DNA of 16,643 nt from Anaerolineae bacterium (GTDB lineage Bacteria > Chloroflexota > Anaerolineae > J102): positions 1-16,643 of the forward strand of contig JALXAF010000312.1 of the NCBI GenBank assembly GCA_026992375.1, in the 5' to 3' direction. Below the pieces are notes generated by a model. That model searched no databases, had not been told where the DNA came from, and was given only the letters and a program-made list of their open reading frames with translations. Positions 7,071 through 14,662 of this stretch are shown piece by piece; within the stretch, counting starts at the first letter, position 1; each line of letters opens with the position of its first letter. The translations under genes and the position numbers were made by a program.

Positions 7071-7110
7071 CCGGGCGGCGGGCGGCGCTTCCATTGCGCC
7101 CGCCGCCCGG
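7071..7110 (+). terminator. GC-rich hairpin after the binding-protein gene
   Basis: Arms ccgggcggcgggcggcgc and gcgcccgccgcccgg enclose the loop ttccatt, 14 bases after the stop codon. The stem is very stable, with a three-base insert in the left arm. There is no T-run after it. It probably protects the lipoprotein mRNA end or partly terminates, which would give more binding protein than permease. Confidence 0.5.
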
Positions 7111-7236
7111 CGTTATGGTTGCGAAGATTCCCTCTTCCTGGTAACCCGACACGAATTCTCAGATGTGCTGATATTTCCGTTTTCGTTGCGCCGTCTCACT
7201 CGCCGAATGAATTCGGTTCTACAGGCGTTCCGCCGC

Positions 7237-7270
7237 CCGTCCCCCTGCGGGGACGGTGTTTCTCTCGTTT
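7237..7270 (+). terminator. Second hairpin with T-rich tail before the permease genes
   Basis: ccgtcccc-ctgc-ggggacgg is a perfect 8-bp stem (7237-7256) followed by tgtttctctcgttt. It resembles an intrinsic terminator or attenuator 28 bases before the first permease gene. It would have to be read through unless a promoter lies closer, and I saw none. Confidence 0.45.
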
Positions 7271-7297
7271 ATCTTCCAGCGCTTTGGGTGTAAAACT

Positions 7298-8362
7298 ATG
7301 ACAGCATACATCATCCGCCGTCTGATTCAGTTGCCCCTCACCATTATTGGCATCACCATTCTCATTTTCGCCATGCTGCAATTGCTAAGCCCGGTGCAGC
7401 GCTCCGCGCTCTACGTCCCTTCCATTCCCCACAACGAAGGCGCCATCGATGCTATCATCAGCAAATATGGCCTGGACCAGCCGGTGCATGTGCAGTATTG
7501 GCGTTGGCTGGTGGGAACCAAAGATGAGACAACGGGAGAAGTGACCGGCGGCGTTCTGCGCGGGGATTTGGGATTTTCGCGCACGGGCCGAGAGCCGGTG
7601 ACAGAGATGATCAAACGCAGATTGCCAGCCACAGTGGAGCTGGCCATCTGGAGCGTCATTCCCATTATAGGGGGTGGCATCTGGCTAGGCGTGCTGGCGG
7701 CGTTGCATCATAACAAGCTCATGGATCAGTCCATCCGCGTCTTCGTCACCATCGGCTGGTCTTTTCCCACCTTTGTCTTTGGCCTGCTGGCTTTGCTCGT
7801 CTTCTATTCGCATCTGGGATGGTTCCCGCCAGGGCGGCTTTCGGATCAAATGCAGGCGGTGGTGATGTCGCCCGGATTCCATCAATACACCCACATGAAC
7901 ACCTTCGATGGTCTGCTAAACGCCCGGCTCGACGTCTTTTGGGACGCCCTGCGTCATCTGGTTTTGCCTGTGATCACGCTCTCCTACGTGATTTGGGCCA
8001 AGATGGTGCGCGTGACCCGCTCCTCCATGCTGGAGACGCTGCGCCAGGATTATATTCGCACCGCCCGGGCCAAGGGGCTGGCGCAGCGAGTGGTGCTTTA
8101 CCGGCACGCCTTCCGCAACGCCCTGCTTCCGGTGCTCACCATCGGCGGCATGACCGTGGTCTCACTCCTCAACGGCGTGGTGGTGACCGAGGTAATCTTC
8201 AATTATCCTGGGTTGGGCTCCGCCGCAGCTCGGGCCGCAGCCAGTCTCGACGCCCTGGCCATGCTGGGATTCGTGTTGTTCAATGGCATCGTGCTGCTGG
8301 TGGCCAATCTCCTCATCGATCTCACCTACGCCATGGCCGACCCGCGTATCCGCTTGCATTAG
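7298..8362 (+). CDS. Peptide ABC transporter permease, OppB/DppB family
   Basis: This 354-residue inner-membrane protein should form half of the peptide channel. The N-terminus MTAYIIRRLIQLPLTI is the classic DppB start, with the first membrane helix followed by an extracytoplasmic loop. The cytoplasmic EAA loop that contacts the ATPase is clear at about residues 253-281 (RTARAKGLAQRVV...HAFRNALLPVLT). It is followed by VVVTEVIFNYPGLG, another family signature. Six hydrophobic segments are visible. The ATG at 7298 is chosen because the 14 upstream codons look non-membrane and unconserved; the SD is poor (GGGTG). Its stop overlaps the ribosome-binding site of the second permease, which indicates translational coupling. 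Confidence 0.9.
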   Translation: MTAYIIRRLIQLPLTIIGITILIFAMLQLLSPVQRSALYVPSIPHNEGAIDAIISKYGLDQPVHVQYWRWLVGTKDETTGEVTGGVLRGDLGFSRTGREPVTEMIKRRLPATVELAIWSVIPIIGGGIWLGVLAALHHNKLMDQSIRVFVTIGWSFPTFVFGLLALLVFYSHLGWFPPGRLSDQMQAVVMSPGFHQYTHMNTFDGLLNARLDVFWDALRHLVLPVITLSYVIWAKMVRVTRSSMLETLRQDYIRTARAKGLAQRVVLYRHAFRNALLPVLTIGGMTVVSLLNGVVVTEVIFNYPGLGSAAARAAASLDALAMLGFVLFNGIVLLVANLLIDLTYAMADPRIRLH

Positions 8363-8372
8363 GAGGGTACTC

Positions 8373-9455
8373 GTGACCGAGCAAACACCATCCCCACGTC
8401 CCAAAAAAATCATGCAGGAGGCCAACAAAGTTGATTCTCCTCCTGCCGCCGATTTTCCCGATTTTCAACTTCGGCAACTGGGCCGGCTGGAAAGATGGCT
8501 GGGCCAGGAACGCTATCAACTCGTGCGGGGGATTTTTACCAACCCGCTTTCTGTCGTTGGCCTCATCCTTGTGCTGTTTTTCGTGCTGGCGGCGGCCTTC
8601 GCTCCCGCTCTGGCTCCGCCGCTGGATGCAGCCAGTGATCCTTATTTGATCCCGCGCGATGGCTTCAGCCCCGAGCCCAAGCCGCCCGGCGCCCTCTGGA
8701 AACGCGATACGCCCCCTTTGCCCGACTGGTATGAAGTGGTGACGGGCAAAGACCATTGGGTGCATCTCATGGGCACGGCCAGCGGTCAGTTCGATATCTA
8801 TTACGGCATCGTCTGGGGTTCTCGCACCGCGCTCTTCGTGGGCGTGTTCATCACCGCCATCACGGTGTTCATTGGCGTGGTCATTGGTGCCGTCTCGGGA
8901 TTTTATGGCGGTCTCATCGATGATGGCTTCATGCGCATCACCGAGATATTCATGGCGTTTCCCTTCCTGCTGGCCGCCATGACCCTTTCCGCCATCCTGG
9001 TGCCCATTTTCGGCCGCGGCATCTGGCCCGCAACCATCGCCCTCATCGTTTTCGGCTGGATGACCTACGCCCGGGTGATCCGCGCAGAGATTTTCTCCAC
9101 CAAGGAGCGGGATTTCGTCCTGGCCGCACGGGTCATCGGCGCACGGGATTCTCGTCTCCTGTTCAAGCACATCATCCCTAACGCCATCTATCCCATCCTC
9201 ATCCTTGCATCCATGCGCGTGGGCGATTACGTGCTCTCCTTCGCCACCCTCAGCTTTCTGGGCGTGGGCACCGACATCGGTTACGCCGATTGGGGCCAGA
9301 TCATCAGCTTCGCCCGAGACTGGATCATGAGCCTGGACAAGCACTGGTACATCGTCTTCTTCCCTGGCATGGCGCTGCTGCTTTTTGGCCTGGGCTGGAA
9401 CCTCATCGGCGACGCGTTACGCGACATCATGGATCCGCGGCTACGGAAGGGCTAA
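8373..9455 (+). CDS. Peptide ABC transporter permease, OppC/DppC family
   Basis: This 360-residue partner permease begins with GTG at 8373. The SD AGGAGGG (8361-8367) overlaps the end of the previous gene, which fixes this start. A long polar N-terminus precedes the first helix (about residues 58-77). The EAA loop VLAARVIGARDSRLLFKHIIPNAIYP is visible in segments around residues 249-273, and the end LIGDALRDIMDPRLRKG is typical of the family. The extracytoplasmic block usually written HPLGTDxxGRD is altered here to HLMGTASGQFDIYYG. No ATPase gene follows; the next gene is a peptidase. The transporter must borrow ATPase subunits from elsewhere, or they are encoded at another locus. Confidence 0.9.
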   Translation: MTEQTPSPRPKKIMQEANKVDSPPAADFPDFQLRQLGRLERWLGQERYQLVRGIFTNPLSVVGLILVLFFVLAAAFAPALAPPLDAASDPYLIPRDGFSPEPKPPGALWKRDTPPLPDWYEVVTGKDHWVHLMGTASGQFDIYYGIVWGSRTALFVGVFITAITVFIGVVIGAVSGFYGGLIDDGFMRITEIFMAFPFLLAAMTLSAILVPIFGRGIWPATIALIVFGWMTYARVIRAEIFSTKERDFVLAARVIGARDSRLLFKHIIPNAIYPILILASMRVGDYVLSFATLSFLGVGTDIGYADWGQIISFARDWIMSLDKHWYIVFFPGMALLLFGLGWNLIGDALRDIMDPRLRKG

Positions 9456-9504
9456 TCAAAGCAGACGCCATGAGCGGCTGCACGCCGATACGAACGAAAA
9501 TTGC

Positions 9505-9545
9505 AGGTGCGATGCACTTGAGGCTTGTGTAAGTGCGTCGCACCT
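9505..9545. repeat. Near-perfect 15-bp inverted repeat between permease and peptidase genes
   Basis: aggtgcgatgcactt (9505-9519) and aagtgcgtcgcacct (9531-9545) pair at 14 of 15 positions, with an 11-base loop. The one mismatch becomes a G-U pair on one strand. It ends 17 bases before the chosen peptidase start. It may be a REP-like element or an mRNA processing or attenuation hairpin; no T-run follows on the plus strand. Confidence 0.7.
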
Positions 9546-9562
9546 TGAACGAAGCAGGCAAT

Positions 9563-10576
9563 ATGACCACATTATCCATCCAAACAATCCAGCAAGCCCT
9601 GGCGGAAATCATTCAACCTTTCAGCGATCCGCGCATTCATCATTGTCAGATAGCGGCGACCGGGCAGGACGCGAGCGTTTGCACGCTCTCGGGCTCGGTG
9701 CTGGATGCCGAGACTCTGACCGCAGTGCTGGACGCGCTGGCGGCTCGATTCCCCGATGTGACTTTCGAGACCAAGGGGATACGCATCCTGCGCCAGCCTC
9801 ACGCCCGCTGGCTGACCGTGAACACCAACGTCACCAGCGTCAATGCCCGCCCGGACCTGACCGCGGAGCGTATGACGCAGGTGATGGGCGGGTGGCGAGT
9901 GGAGCTCTTACAGGAGGAGAACGGCTGGGCTTACATCCGACAGCAGGACGGCTACCTGGGCTGGGTTTACCGCGGGCATCTCAAAGACGCGCCAGCGCCC
10001 GATCCCACCCATCTGCTCTGCGCCCCGGTCAGCCTGCTGCATGCGAGCGCGGACGCGTCCTCGCCGGTGACGGGGCGCATGACCGCGGGGGAGCTGACGA
10101 CGCCGTTAGAGCGGGCCGATGGTTGGGCCCGGGTGGCGGGCGGCTGGCTGCCCGCATCCCACTTGCGCCCGCTGGACGCACCGCCCGCGGAACCGGAAAC
10201 CCGGCGACGGCAAATGGTTGTGGATGCGCTGCAATTTCTGGGCGTTCCCTACCTTTGGGGCGGCTGCACCGGATTTGGCATCGATTGCTCGGGGTTCGTG
10301 CGGCGGCTGTATCAGCTTTCGGGCCTGGCCTTGCCGCGGGATGCGGACATGCAGTTCCGGGCCGGGCGTGCGGTCTATCCGCCCTTCCGGCCCGGTGATC
10401 TGCTGTTCTTCGGGAACGAAGGAAGCGCGCGGGCCATCACTCATGTGGGAATGAGCCTGGGCGGCTGGCGCATGATCCATTCATCCCTTTCCCGCAATGG
10501 CGTGTATATCGATGACGTGCAGCAGACGCCTCATCTCAGACAGTCATTTGTGGCCGCGCGGGCGTTCATTCCCTGA
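9563..10576 (+). CDS. SH3 and NlpC/P60 domain cysteine peptidase (YkfC/DPP VI-like gamma-D-Glu-diamino-acid endopeptidase)
   Basis: The protein has 337 residues. The N-terminal part (about 1-80) is a small alpha/beta domain I cannot name. SH3-like segments follow at about 82-142 (LTVNTNVTSVNARPD, WAYIRQQDGYLGWVYRG) and 150-205 (HLLCAPVSLLHA, GGWLPASHL). The NlpC/P60 catalytic domain spans about 215-337, with Cys242 in GIDCSGFV, His294 in ITHVGMSLG and His306 in MIHSS as the probable triad. LGVPYLWGG and RPGDLLFFG are family motifs. There is no signal peptide, as in cytoplasmic DPP VI/YkfC enzymes that cleave imported L-Ala-gamma-D-Glu-diamino-acid peptides. Location after peptide permeases supports murein-peptide use. 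The ATG at 9563 is preferred over a GTG at 9533, which lies inside the hairpin arm. Confidence 0.87.
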   Translation: MTTLSIQTIQQALAEIIQPFSDPRIHHCQIAATGQDASVCTLSGSVLDAETLTAVLDALAARFPDVTFETKGIRILRQPHARWLTVNTNVTSVNARPDLTAERMTQVMGGWRVELLQEENGWAYIRQQDGYLGWVYRGHLKDAPAPDPTHLLCAPVSLLHASADASSPVTGRMTAGELTTPLERADGWARVAGGWLPASHLRPLDAPPAEPETRRRQMVVDALQFLGVPYLWGGCTGFGIDCSGFVRRLYQLSGLALPRDADMQFRAGRAVYPPFRPGDLLFFGNEGSARAITHVGMSLGGWRMIHSSLSRNGVYIDDVQQTPHLRQSFVAARAFIP

Positions 10577-10918
10577 TGGGCCTAACTTGGCAGAGCCAAA
10601 ACAAACCCAAAATCTGACCTCACGCAAAACCGTATCAGGCGACATGACGAGACAGTAACACGTCAAGCGTCAAACGTCATCCTGCTGTAACGATGTCATG
10701 GCTTATCGCAAGACGTCACCCAGCCGATAACCACATGGCGTTTTGCGCATGACGTGGATCAGCATAAAGGCCGACATTTCTTCGTCGGACGTTCTCTCAC
10801 CGCGGCCTGTGTGGTACTCCTCTCTTTCTTTGCGGCTCTGCGTTCTTCCAGCTGCGCTCAGGACATGCTTTGCGTGAGACATTTTCTTGGCAACGGATGT
10901 TGCGGCGGGGGCGAGGGG
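10577..10918. other. Intergenic region between convergent peptidase and VKOR genes
   Basis: About 340 bases without a supported gene. It contains a small dyad ttggc-aga-gccaa (10587-10599) just after the peptidase stop and repeat copy A (10660-10820). The remaining bases show nothing recognisable. Confidence 0.6.
10660..10820 (+). repeat. Dispersed intergenic repeat, copy A
   Basis: The first 36 bases (10660-10695) are identical to 14770-14805. The next 45 bases match at about 29 positions, mostly transitions, and similarity continues with one gap to about 10820 (ending gtggtactcc versus gcgttactcc in copy B). It is in direct orientation to copy B, about 4.1 kb away. No transposase is encoded. 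It is a MITE/REP-like non-coding element by appearance. Confidence 0.75.
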
Positions 10919-12061
10919 CTAGCCCTCATTTCGGGGGATCGTCCAGCGGAAGGTGAGGAGAAGAAGGATGGTCATAATCCAGGCCGATGTCATGCACCAC
11001 ATGCAAACCGCGCCAATGACAAAGGGTTCGAGAAACGTAAGGTAGGTGCTGAAAGCCGTCCCGAAGAAGATGGCGAAGGGCAGAATCCACGCCGTCTTTT
11101 CTACTTTCTCCTCAGACCCGAAGCGCTGCCAGCCCCACAGAGCGAGGATGACGAGGTAGCCAATCAGACCAGCGACGCCCACGGGCAGGATGCCGAATAA
11201 CACCGCGAAGTCGCTTTGTTGCACCACGTTGCAATCGCCCACCGGACCGCAAACTGCGCGGGCTCCAGTGGTCTCGACAAATGAGAGATAGAAAGCCACG
11301 CCCATGCCGATGACGCTGAGGATGGGAATGGCCCGGTTGATCCAGTAGGGACCAGGCGTGAGCGTGAGGTTGTTGCGAGCCCAATAGATGATGGCCCAGG
11401 CCATCATGGCGACCATGAAGACGAGGGTGACAATGGCAATGGCGCTGCCCACCGGGTCCAGGGCCAGTCGCTCGGAGACGCTCATTTCGCTGACGGCCTT
11501 CACATCCACCGGATTGAGGTTAATCCCCTCGCTGCCCGCTTCGCTCACGGGCGCAGGCGTTGCTTGCGGAGCGTTTGTTGCCTGAGCGGTTTCCAGCGCC
11601 GCCGGAGTTTCGCTCGCCGTTTGTCGGGCTTCCACATCTTTGATCACGCGAGCCAGGCCCGGAATCTCGGGCCAGTCGACGCCGCCAGCAGCCAGTCCCT
11701 CCTCGATGATGCCAGGAAGCCGTTCGGGAATTTCCTTGTCCCCAACCAGCAATGTATCTCCCACCACCAGGGCTGGCACCCCGCGTTTGTCATCGGGAAT
11801 AGGAACAGACTGAGCGGCCGAGAGATACAACTCGCGCCCGCCCTCGGTAGTCACATCGATCATCAATATTTGCAATTGATCGCCGTATTTCTGCACTAGC
11901 GGCGGCAAGTCTTGCTGGATCACCTTGTGGCAATGCGGACAAGTGGGCGAATAGAACAGCACCGCCCGCACAACGGGCTCGTCCTGCGCCATGGCGCGCC
12001 GGGGCGCGGTCGCTCCCAGAAGCAGGAGAAGGAGCAATAATGATAAGAGAACGCGACGCAT
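10919..12061 (-). CDS. Thioredoxin-like domain fused to vitamin K epoxide reductase (VKOR) family protein
   Basis: This 380-residue membrane protein should make disulfide bonds outside the cytoplasm, passing electrons to quinone. It has a signal-like N-terminus (MRRVLLS plus eight leucines, AMA/Q cleavage near residue 25), then a thioredoxin-like domain with active site C41-P-H-C44. An Ala/Thr/Pro/Glu-rich linker covers about 140-195. The VKOR part has about five membrane helices (about 205-372), the loop cysteines C271 and C277 (AVCGPVGDC) and the quinone-side pair C353-M-W-C356. GAGGAG six bases before ATG 12061 fixes the start. A promoter candidate lies at 12104-12132. The thioredoxin part is N-terminal, unlike the C-terminal one of cyanobacterial fusions. 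It is likely a stand-alone gene. Confidence 0.9.
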   Translation of the reverse strand: MRRVLLSLLLLLLLLGATAPRRAMAQDEPVVRAVLFYSPTCPHCHKVIQQDLPPLVQKYGDQLQILMIDVTTEGGRELYLSAAQSVPIPDDKRGVPALVVGDTLLVGDKEIPERLPGIIEEGLAAGGVDWPEIPGLARVIKDVEARQTASETPAALETAQATNAPQATPAPVSEAGSEGINLNPVDVKAVSEMSVSERLALDPVGSAIAIVTLVFMVAMMAWAIIYWARNNLTLTPGPYWINRAIPILSVIGMGVAFYLSFVETTGARAVCGPVGDCNVVQQSDFAVLFGILPVGVAGLIGYLVILALWGWQRFGSEEKVEKTAWILPFAIFFGTAFSTYLTFLEPFVIGAVCMWCMTSAWIMTILLLLTFRWTIPRNEG

Positions 12062-12103
12062 AAGGAACTCCTCGATAATGTCAACGATTTGGGATGCACA
12101 CCT

Positions 12104-12132
12104 ATTGTAAAGCAAATTCGTTATTTTGTATA
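12104..12132 (-). promoter_or_regulatory. Candidate promoter for the VKOR fusion gene
   Basis: On the minus strand TATACA (12127-12132, four of six matches to -35) is followed after exactly 17 bases by TACAAT (12104-12109, five of six matches to -10). It lies 43 bases upstream of the start codon in an AT-rich stretch. Confidence 0.5.
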
Positions 12133-12281
12133 TGATTTTCGTCAATCAGGAAACAGGAAACAAGAGAGGAGCGATTTGGTGGAGCCTCCTGCATAAATCC
12201 CGGGGATCATCCCAAATAAGTTGAGAACCAAGTAAGCAGACGCGGGTCTGACCCAAGAGACTGAATTCATTCGGCCAGCGC

Positions 12282-12315
12282 TTGACATCCATCAAATTTT
12301 GTTGCAGGATAAAAT
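12282..12315 (+). promoter_or_regulatory. Weak promoter candidate for the FHA-like gene
   Basis: TTGACA (12282-12287) is a consensus -35. The best -10-like bases are gataaaat (12308-12315), but the spacing is 20-22 bases, which is longer than usual. The remainder of the 12062-12362 gap between the divergent genes shows nothing else recognisable. Confidence 0.28.
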
Positions 12316-12362
12316 CGGCGATGTCATTTTTCCTCGCGCCACGCTATCATACACCGCTCCTC

Positions 12363-12872
12363 ATGCCCCATATCAAGCTCGCGACAGAACAAACTGTGCA
12401 GGTGCGTCACACGCCCTTCATCATCGGCTCTGACGCCACCTGTGATCTCTCCCTACAAGGACAAAACGTGCTCCCGCGCCATCTTATCCTGCAATCTCGC
12501 GGCAGCATCTGGCAGGCGGCGACTCTTTCTTCTCGCGCCATCGCCTATGTCAATGATCGACCTCTCGATTCCCTGGCCTTGCTAAAGGATGGCGACATCA
12601 TCAAGGTGGGGAATATAACGATGATCTGGCGCGAGCAGAACGCCCCGATCTCTCGGCAGAGCCCCTGGAAAGGCCTTTTGATTATTTTTCTTGCCGTGGT
12701 TGCGATGTTGAGTCTCGTATTTGGCTGGTATGACCTCAGCAACAACCGTGAGATGACTTCTTCGCCCGATAGCGTTCCGACTGAAATCCTCATTCGCCAT
12801 TTAACACCCGTGGGAGGCGGCGAGAACGAAGATGGGCATCCCGCCTATCACATCGAATTGCCTTCGCCTTGA
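12363..12872 (+). CDS. Small membrane-anchored FHA-like domain protein
   Basis: From ATG 12363 the protein has 169 residues. Residues 1-90 look like a forkhead-associated beta-sandwich: FIIGSDATCDLSL (19-31), VLPRHLIL (36-43), YVNDRPL (62-68), LKDGDIIKVG (74-83). FHA domains bind phosphothreonine with a G-R ... S-x-x-H ... N pattern. Here the Arg is Ser23 and the Ser position is Leu or Pro, while His40 and Asn64 remain, so phospho-binding is doubtful. One transmembrane helix spans about 103-122 and a short polar tail follows, putting the FHA domain in the cytoplasm. Upstream ATG 12321 would add 14 residues; the FHA fold begins at 12363. Its last 25 bases overlap the convergent flippase gene. 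Function is unknown. Confidence 0.68.
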   Translation: MPHIKLATEQTVQVRHTPFIIGSDATCDLSLQGQNVLPRHLILQSRGSIWQAATLSSRAIAYVNDRPLDSLALLKDGDIIKVGNITMIWREQNAPISRQSPWKGLLIIFLAVVAMLSLVFGWYDLSNNREMTSSPDSVPTEILIRHLTPVGGGENEDGHPAYHIELPSP

Positions 12873-14320
12873 TCGGAACGGGAGCGGCCCGGCAGCAGTT
12901 GTAACGCCATCTGCAAAAAATCCAGCGACGCCAGGCGCAGCGCCACCGCCGCACCCAGATACCCCCCCCCTGCGGCCGCTGAAGCCGCCAGCGCTATGAG
13001 AAAATTGGGGATGACGTAACTGCGGATGAGCAAAAAAGGGATGGCCAGCAGGAACAAGCCGATGAGCTTGCGCCAGGGGAATTGCAGAGCGTGTCGCACC
13101 TGCGAAAAAAGCAACAGAGCATAGACGTTCAGACCCGCGGTCAGCGCCCAAGCCGCGCCCACCGCGCCATATCGGGGGGTGATAAACGCGGCGCCTCCCC
13201 AGAAAACAAGGGCGCCGATGGCGATGGCGAACAACTTGACGCGCGGGCTCTGATGCACTGCCGCAGCCACGGCGCCCACGCCCACCAGCACCAGCGCAGG
13301 CAACGAAAAGAGCATCACTCGCAACACTGTCGCCGCTTCTACATAATCGCCGCCCAGGATGAATGGCAAAATCCAGTCGGCGGTGTATTGCACAGCGATG
13401 ACGGCGATGATGGCCAGAGCCGCTCCCCACTGCGTCAACGCCTGCAACCAACGACTCATCCGCTCCTGTTGCCCGCCTTCGTGAAATTCGGTGACGGTGG
13501 GGAGAAATGAGCGAGTGAGCTGGTCGATGATGGTGTAGATCAAGAAGAAAACGGTGAGAGCTAGATCGTAAAAAGAGACCTGGGCCGATTGTCCCGTGAG
13601 CACCTGCACCATCAGCGTGCCTGTGCGAAAGAGCAAAATCAATCCCACATTGGTGGCCCAAAAACCCAATCCCATTCGCAAATAGGGCTTCAGGAAGGCA
13701 AAATTCGGCTGGAGCGCCCGCCAGCTAAACCAATCTCGCGTCCACCACAGCGCCAGCGAAAGATAAATGACCTCGTTGGCGGTGTAAGCGGCCATCTGCG
13801 CAGTCAGACTCCACTTGCCCGCCAGCAACACCAGGGGCAATTGGGTCATCAGCCGCCACGAAAGCTCCGTTGCCCATTTGCCCATCTCTTTGCGGGCGTA
13901 AAGCAGATGAAAGCTGCTCCAGGAAATGATGTGCAAGCCCGCGGACATGGCTATCAGCGCCGAAGGCCATCCCTTCAGCCAGGGCGCAATCATGGGACCG
14001 ACCGCCAGCATCACCGGGACCAGCAAAAAGGCGATGATCACGCGCAGGATGAAGGCTTGCCCGAAGAGCTCGCGAGCGGCGTCGGGGTCTTTTTCTTGCA
14101 GAGGGGGGATGTGGCGGCCGAACACCTCCAGCCCCCCCAGGTCTCCCACCCACCACAACAGCAGCGAGATAGACATGGCCAGGGCGAAGCGGCCATAATG
14201 CTCGGGCCCCATCCAGCGCGGCACGATCACCGCCCAAAGCGCCCCGCCCATCAATTGAATGATCTTGTTGATGGTGATGAGCGAGAGATTTCGCCCCATG
14301 TTTCGGGCTTCGATAGTCAT
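12848..14320 (-). CDS. Polysaccharide flippase, Wzx/MOP superfamily
   Basis: This 490-residue integral membrane protein has about 12-14 hydrophobic helices. The opening NLSLITINKIIQLMGGALW and the block WMGPEHYGRFALAMS are typical of lipid-linked oligosaccharide flippases that export O-antigen or capsule units. Further supporting signs are the amphipathic loop TRSFLPTVTEFHEGG near residue 300 and the paired hydrophobic repeat in the second half. The start at ATG 14320 is chosen because longer frames run through the upstream tRNA; ATG 14299 is another option and the SD is weak. A nine-base G/C run (12962-12970) lies in its 3' part. No glycosyltransferases are nearby, so its substrate cannot be inferred. 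It may be read from the tRNA promoter through the terminator, or from its own unseen promoter. Confidence 0.85.
   Translation of the reverse strand: MTIEARNMGRNLSLITINKIIQLMGGALWAVIVPRWMGPEHYGRFALAMSISLLLWWVGDLGGLEVFGRHIPPLQEKDPDAARELFGQAFILRVIIAFLLVPVMLAVGPMIAPWLKGWPSALIAMSAGLHIISWSSFHLLYARKEMGKWATELSWRLMTQLPLVLLAGKWSLTAQMAAYTANEVIYLSLALWWTRDWFSWRALQPNFAFLKPYLRMGLGFWATNVGLILLFRTGTLMVQVLTGQSAQVSFYDLALTVFFLIYTIIDQLTRSFLPTVTEFHEGGQQERMSRWLQALTQWGAALAIIAVIAVQYTADWILPFILGGDYVEAATVLRVMLFSLPALVLVGVGAVAAAVHQSPRVKLFAIAIGALVFWGGAAFITPRYGAVGAAWALTAGLNVYALLLFSQVRHALQFPWRKLIGLFLLAIPFLLIRSYVIPNFLIALAASAAAGGGYLGAAVALRLASLDFLQMALQLLPGRSRSDQGEGNSM
12962..12970 (-). repeat. Nine-base G tract within the flippase gene
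   Basis: Nine consecutive C on the plus strand encode three glycines (AAAGGGYLG), about 40 residues from the flippase C-terminus. Slippage here would alter the last membrane helix. It is the longest homopolymer I noticed in the window's coding DNA. Confidence 0.6.
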
Positions 14321-14362
14321 GATGAAAAATGCTCTGCATCCGGGAATGGCGTTATGATGCAC

Positions 14363-14390
14363 AAAAAAACCCGGCTCGGAAAAAGCCAGG
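14363..14390 (-). terminator. Intrinsic terminator of tRNA-Leu
   Basis: On the minus strand CCTGGCT (14384-14390) pairs with AGCCGGG (14370-14376) through one G-U wobble, with a 7-base loop, and is followed directly by seven T. It begins 23 bases after the tRNA 3' end. Confidence 0.85.
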
Positions 14391-14413
14391 CGATACGCAC
14401 CGTTCGGAAAGAG

Positions 14414-14497
<84 letters not shown>

Positions 14498-14536
14498 ACA
14501 AGCTGGAACGATGAAACGCTTTGCGTGGATGGTTGA

Positions 14537-14565
14537 ATCATAGCAGTCCCCGACCATATCGTCAA
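14537..14565 (-). promoter_or_regulatory. Sigma-70-type promoter of tRNA-Leu
   Basis: On the minus strand TTGACG (14560-14565) and TATGAT (14537-14542) are separated by exactly 17 bases, each with five of six consensus matches. The predicted transcription start near 14530 is about 33 bases before the tRNA. Confidence 0.85.
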
Positions 14566-14662
14566 GATCAACAGGCGCGGGCGGTTGGGAGGGCTCCTGC
14601 GCCCGCACTCTCGCGCATCCATTCGCATCTCGACGCCGGGCGGGTTTTCCAAAAACGCAGAG

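Noticed and set aside
8322..9344. Long minus-strand open frame opposite the second permease
   Set aside because: The translation is rich in His, Glu and Asp and lacks any domain, while the plus strand encodes a complete permease.
9533..9562. GTG start for the NlpC/P60 protein at 9533
   Set aside because: It lies inside the right arm of a hairpin, has no SD, and adds residues with no similarity to the domain.
10754..10918. Possible small plus-strand gene starting in repeat copy A
   Set aside because: The frame continues as antisense of the VKOR gene and begins in non-coding repeat sequence.
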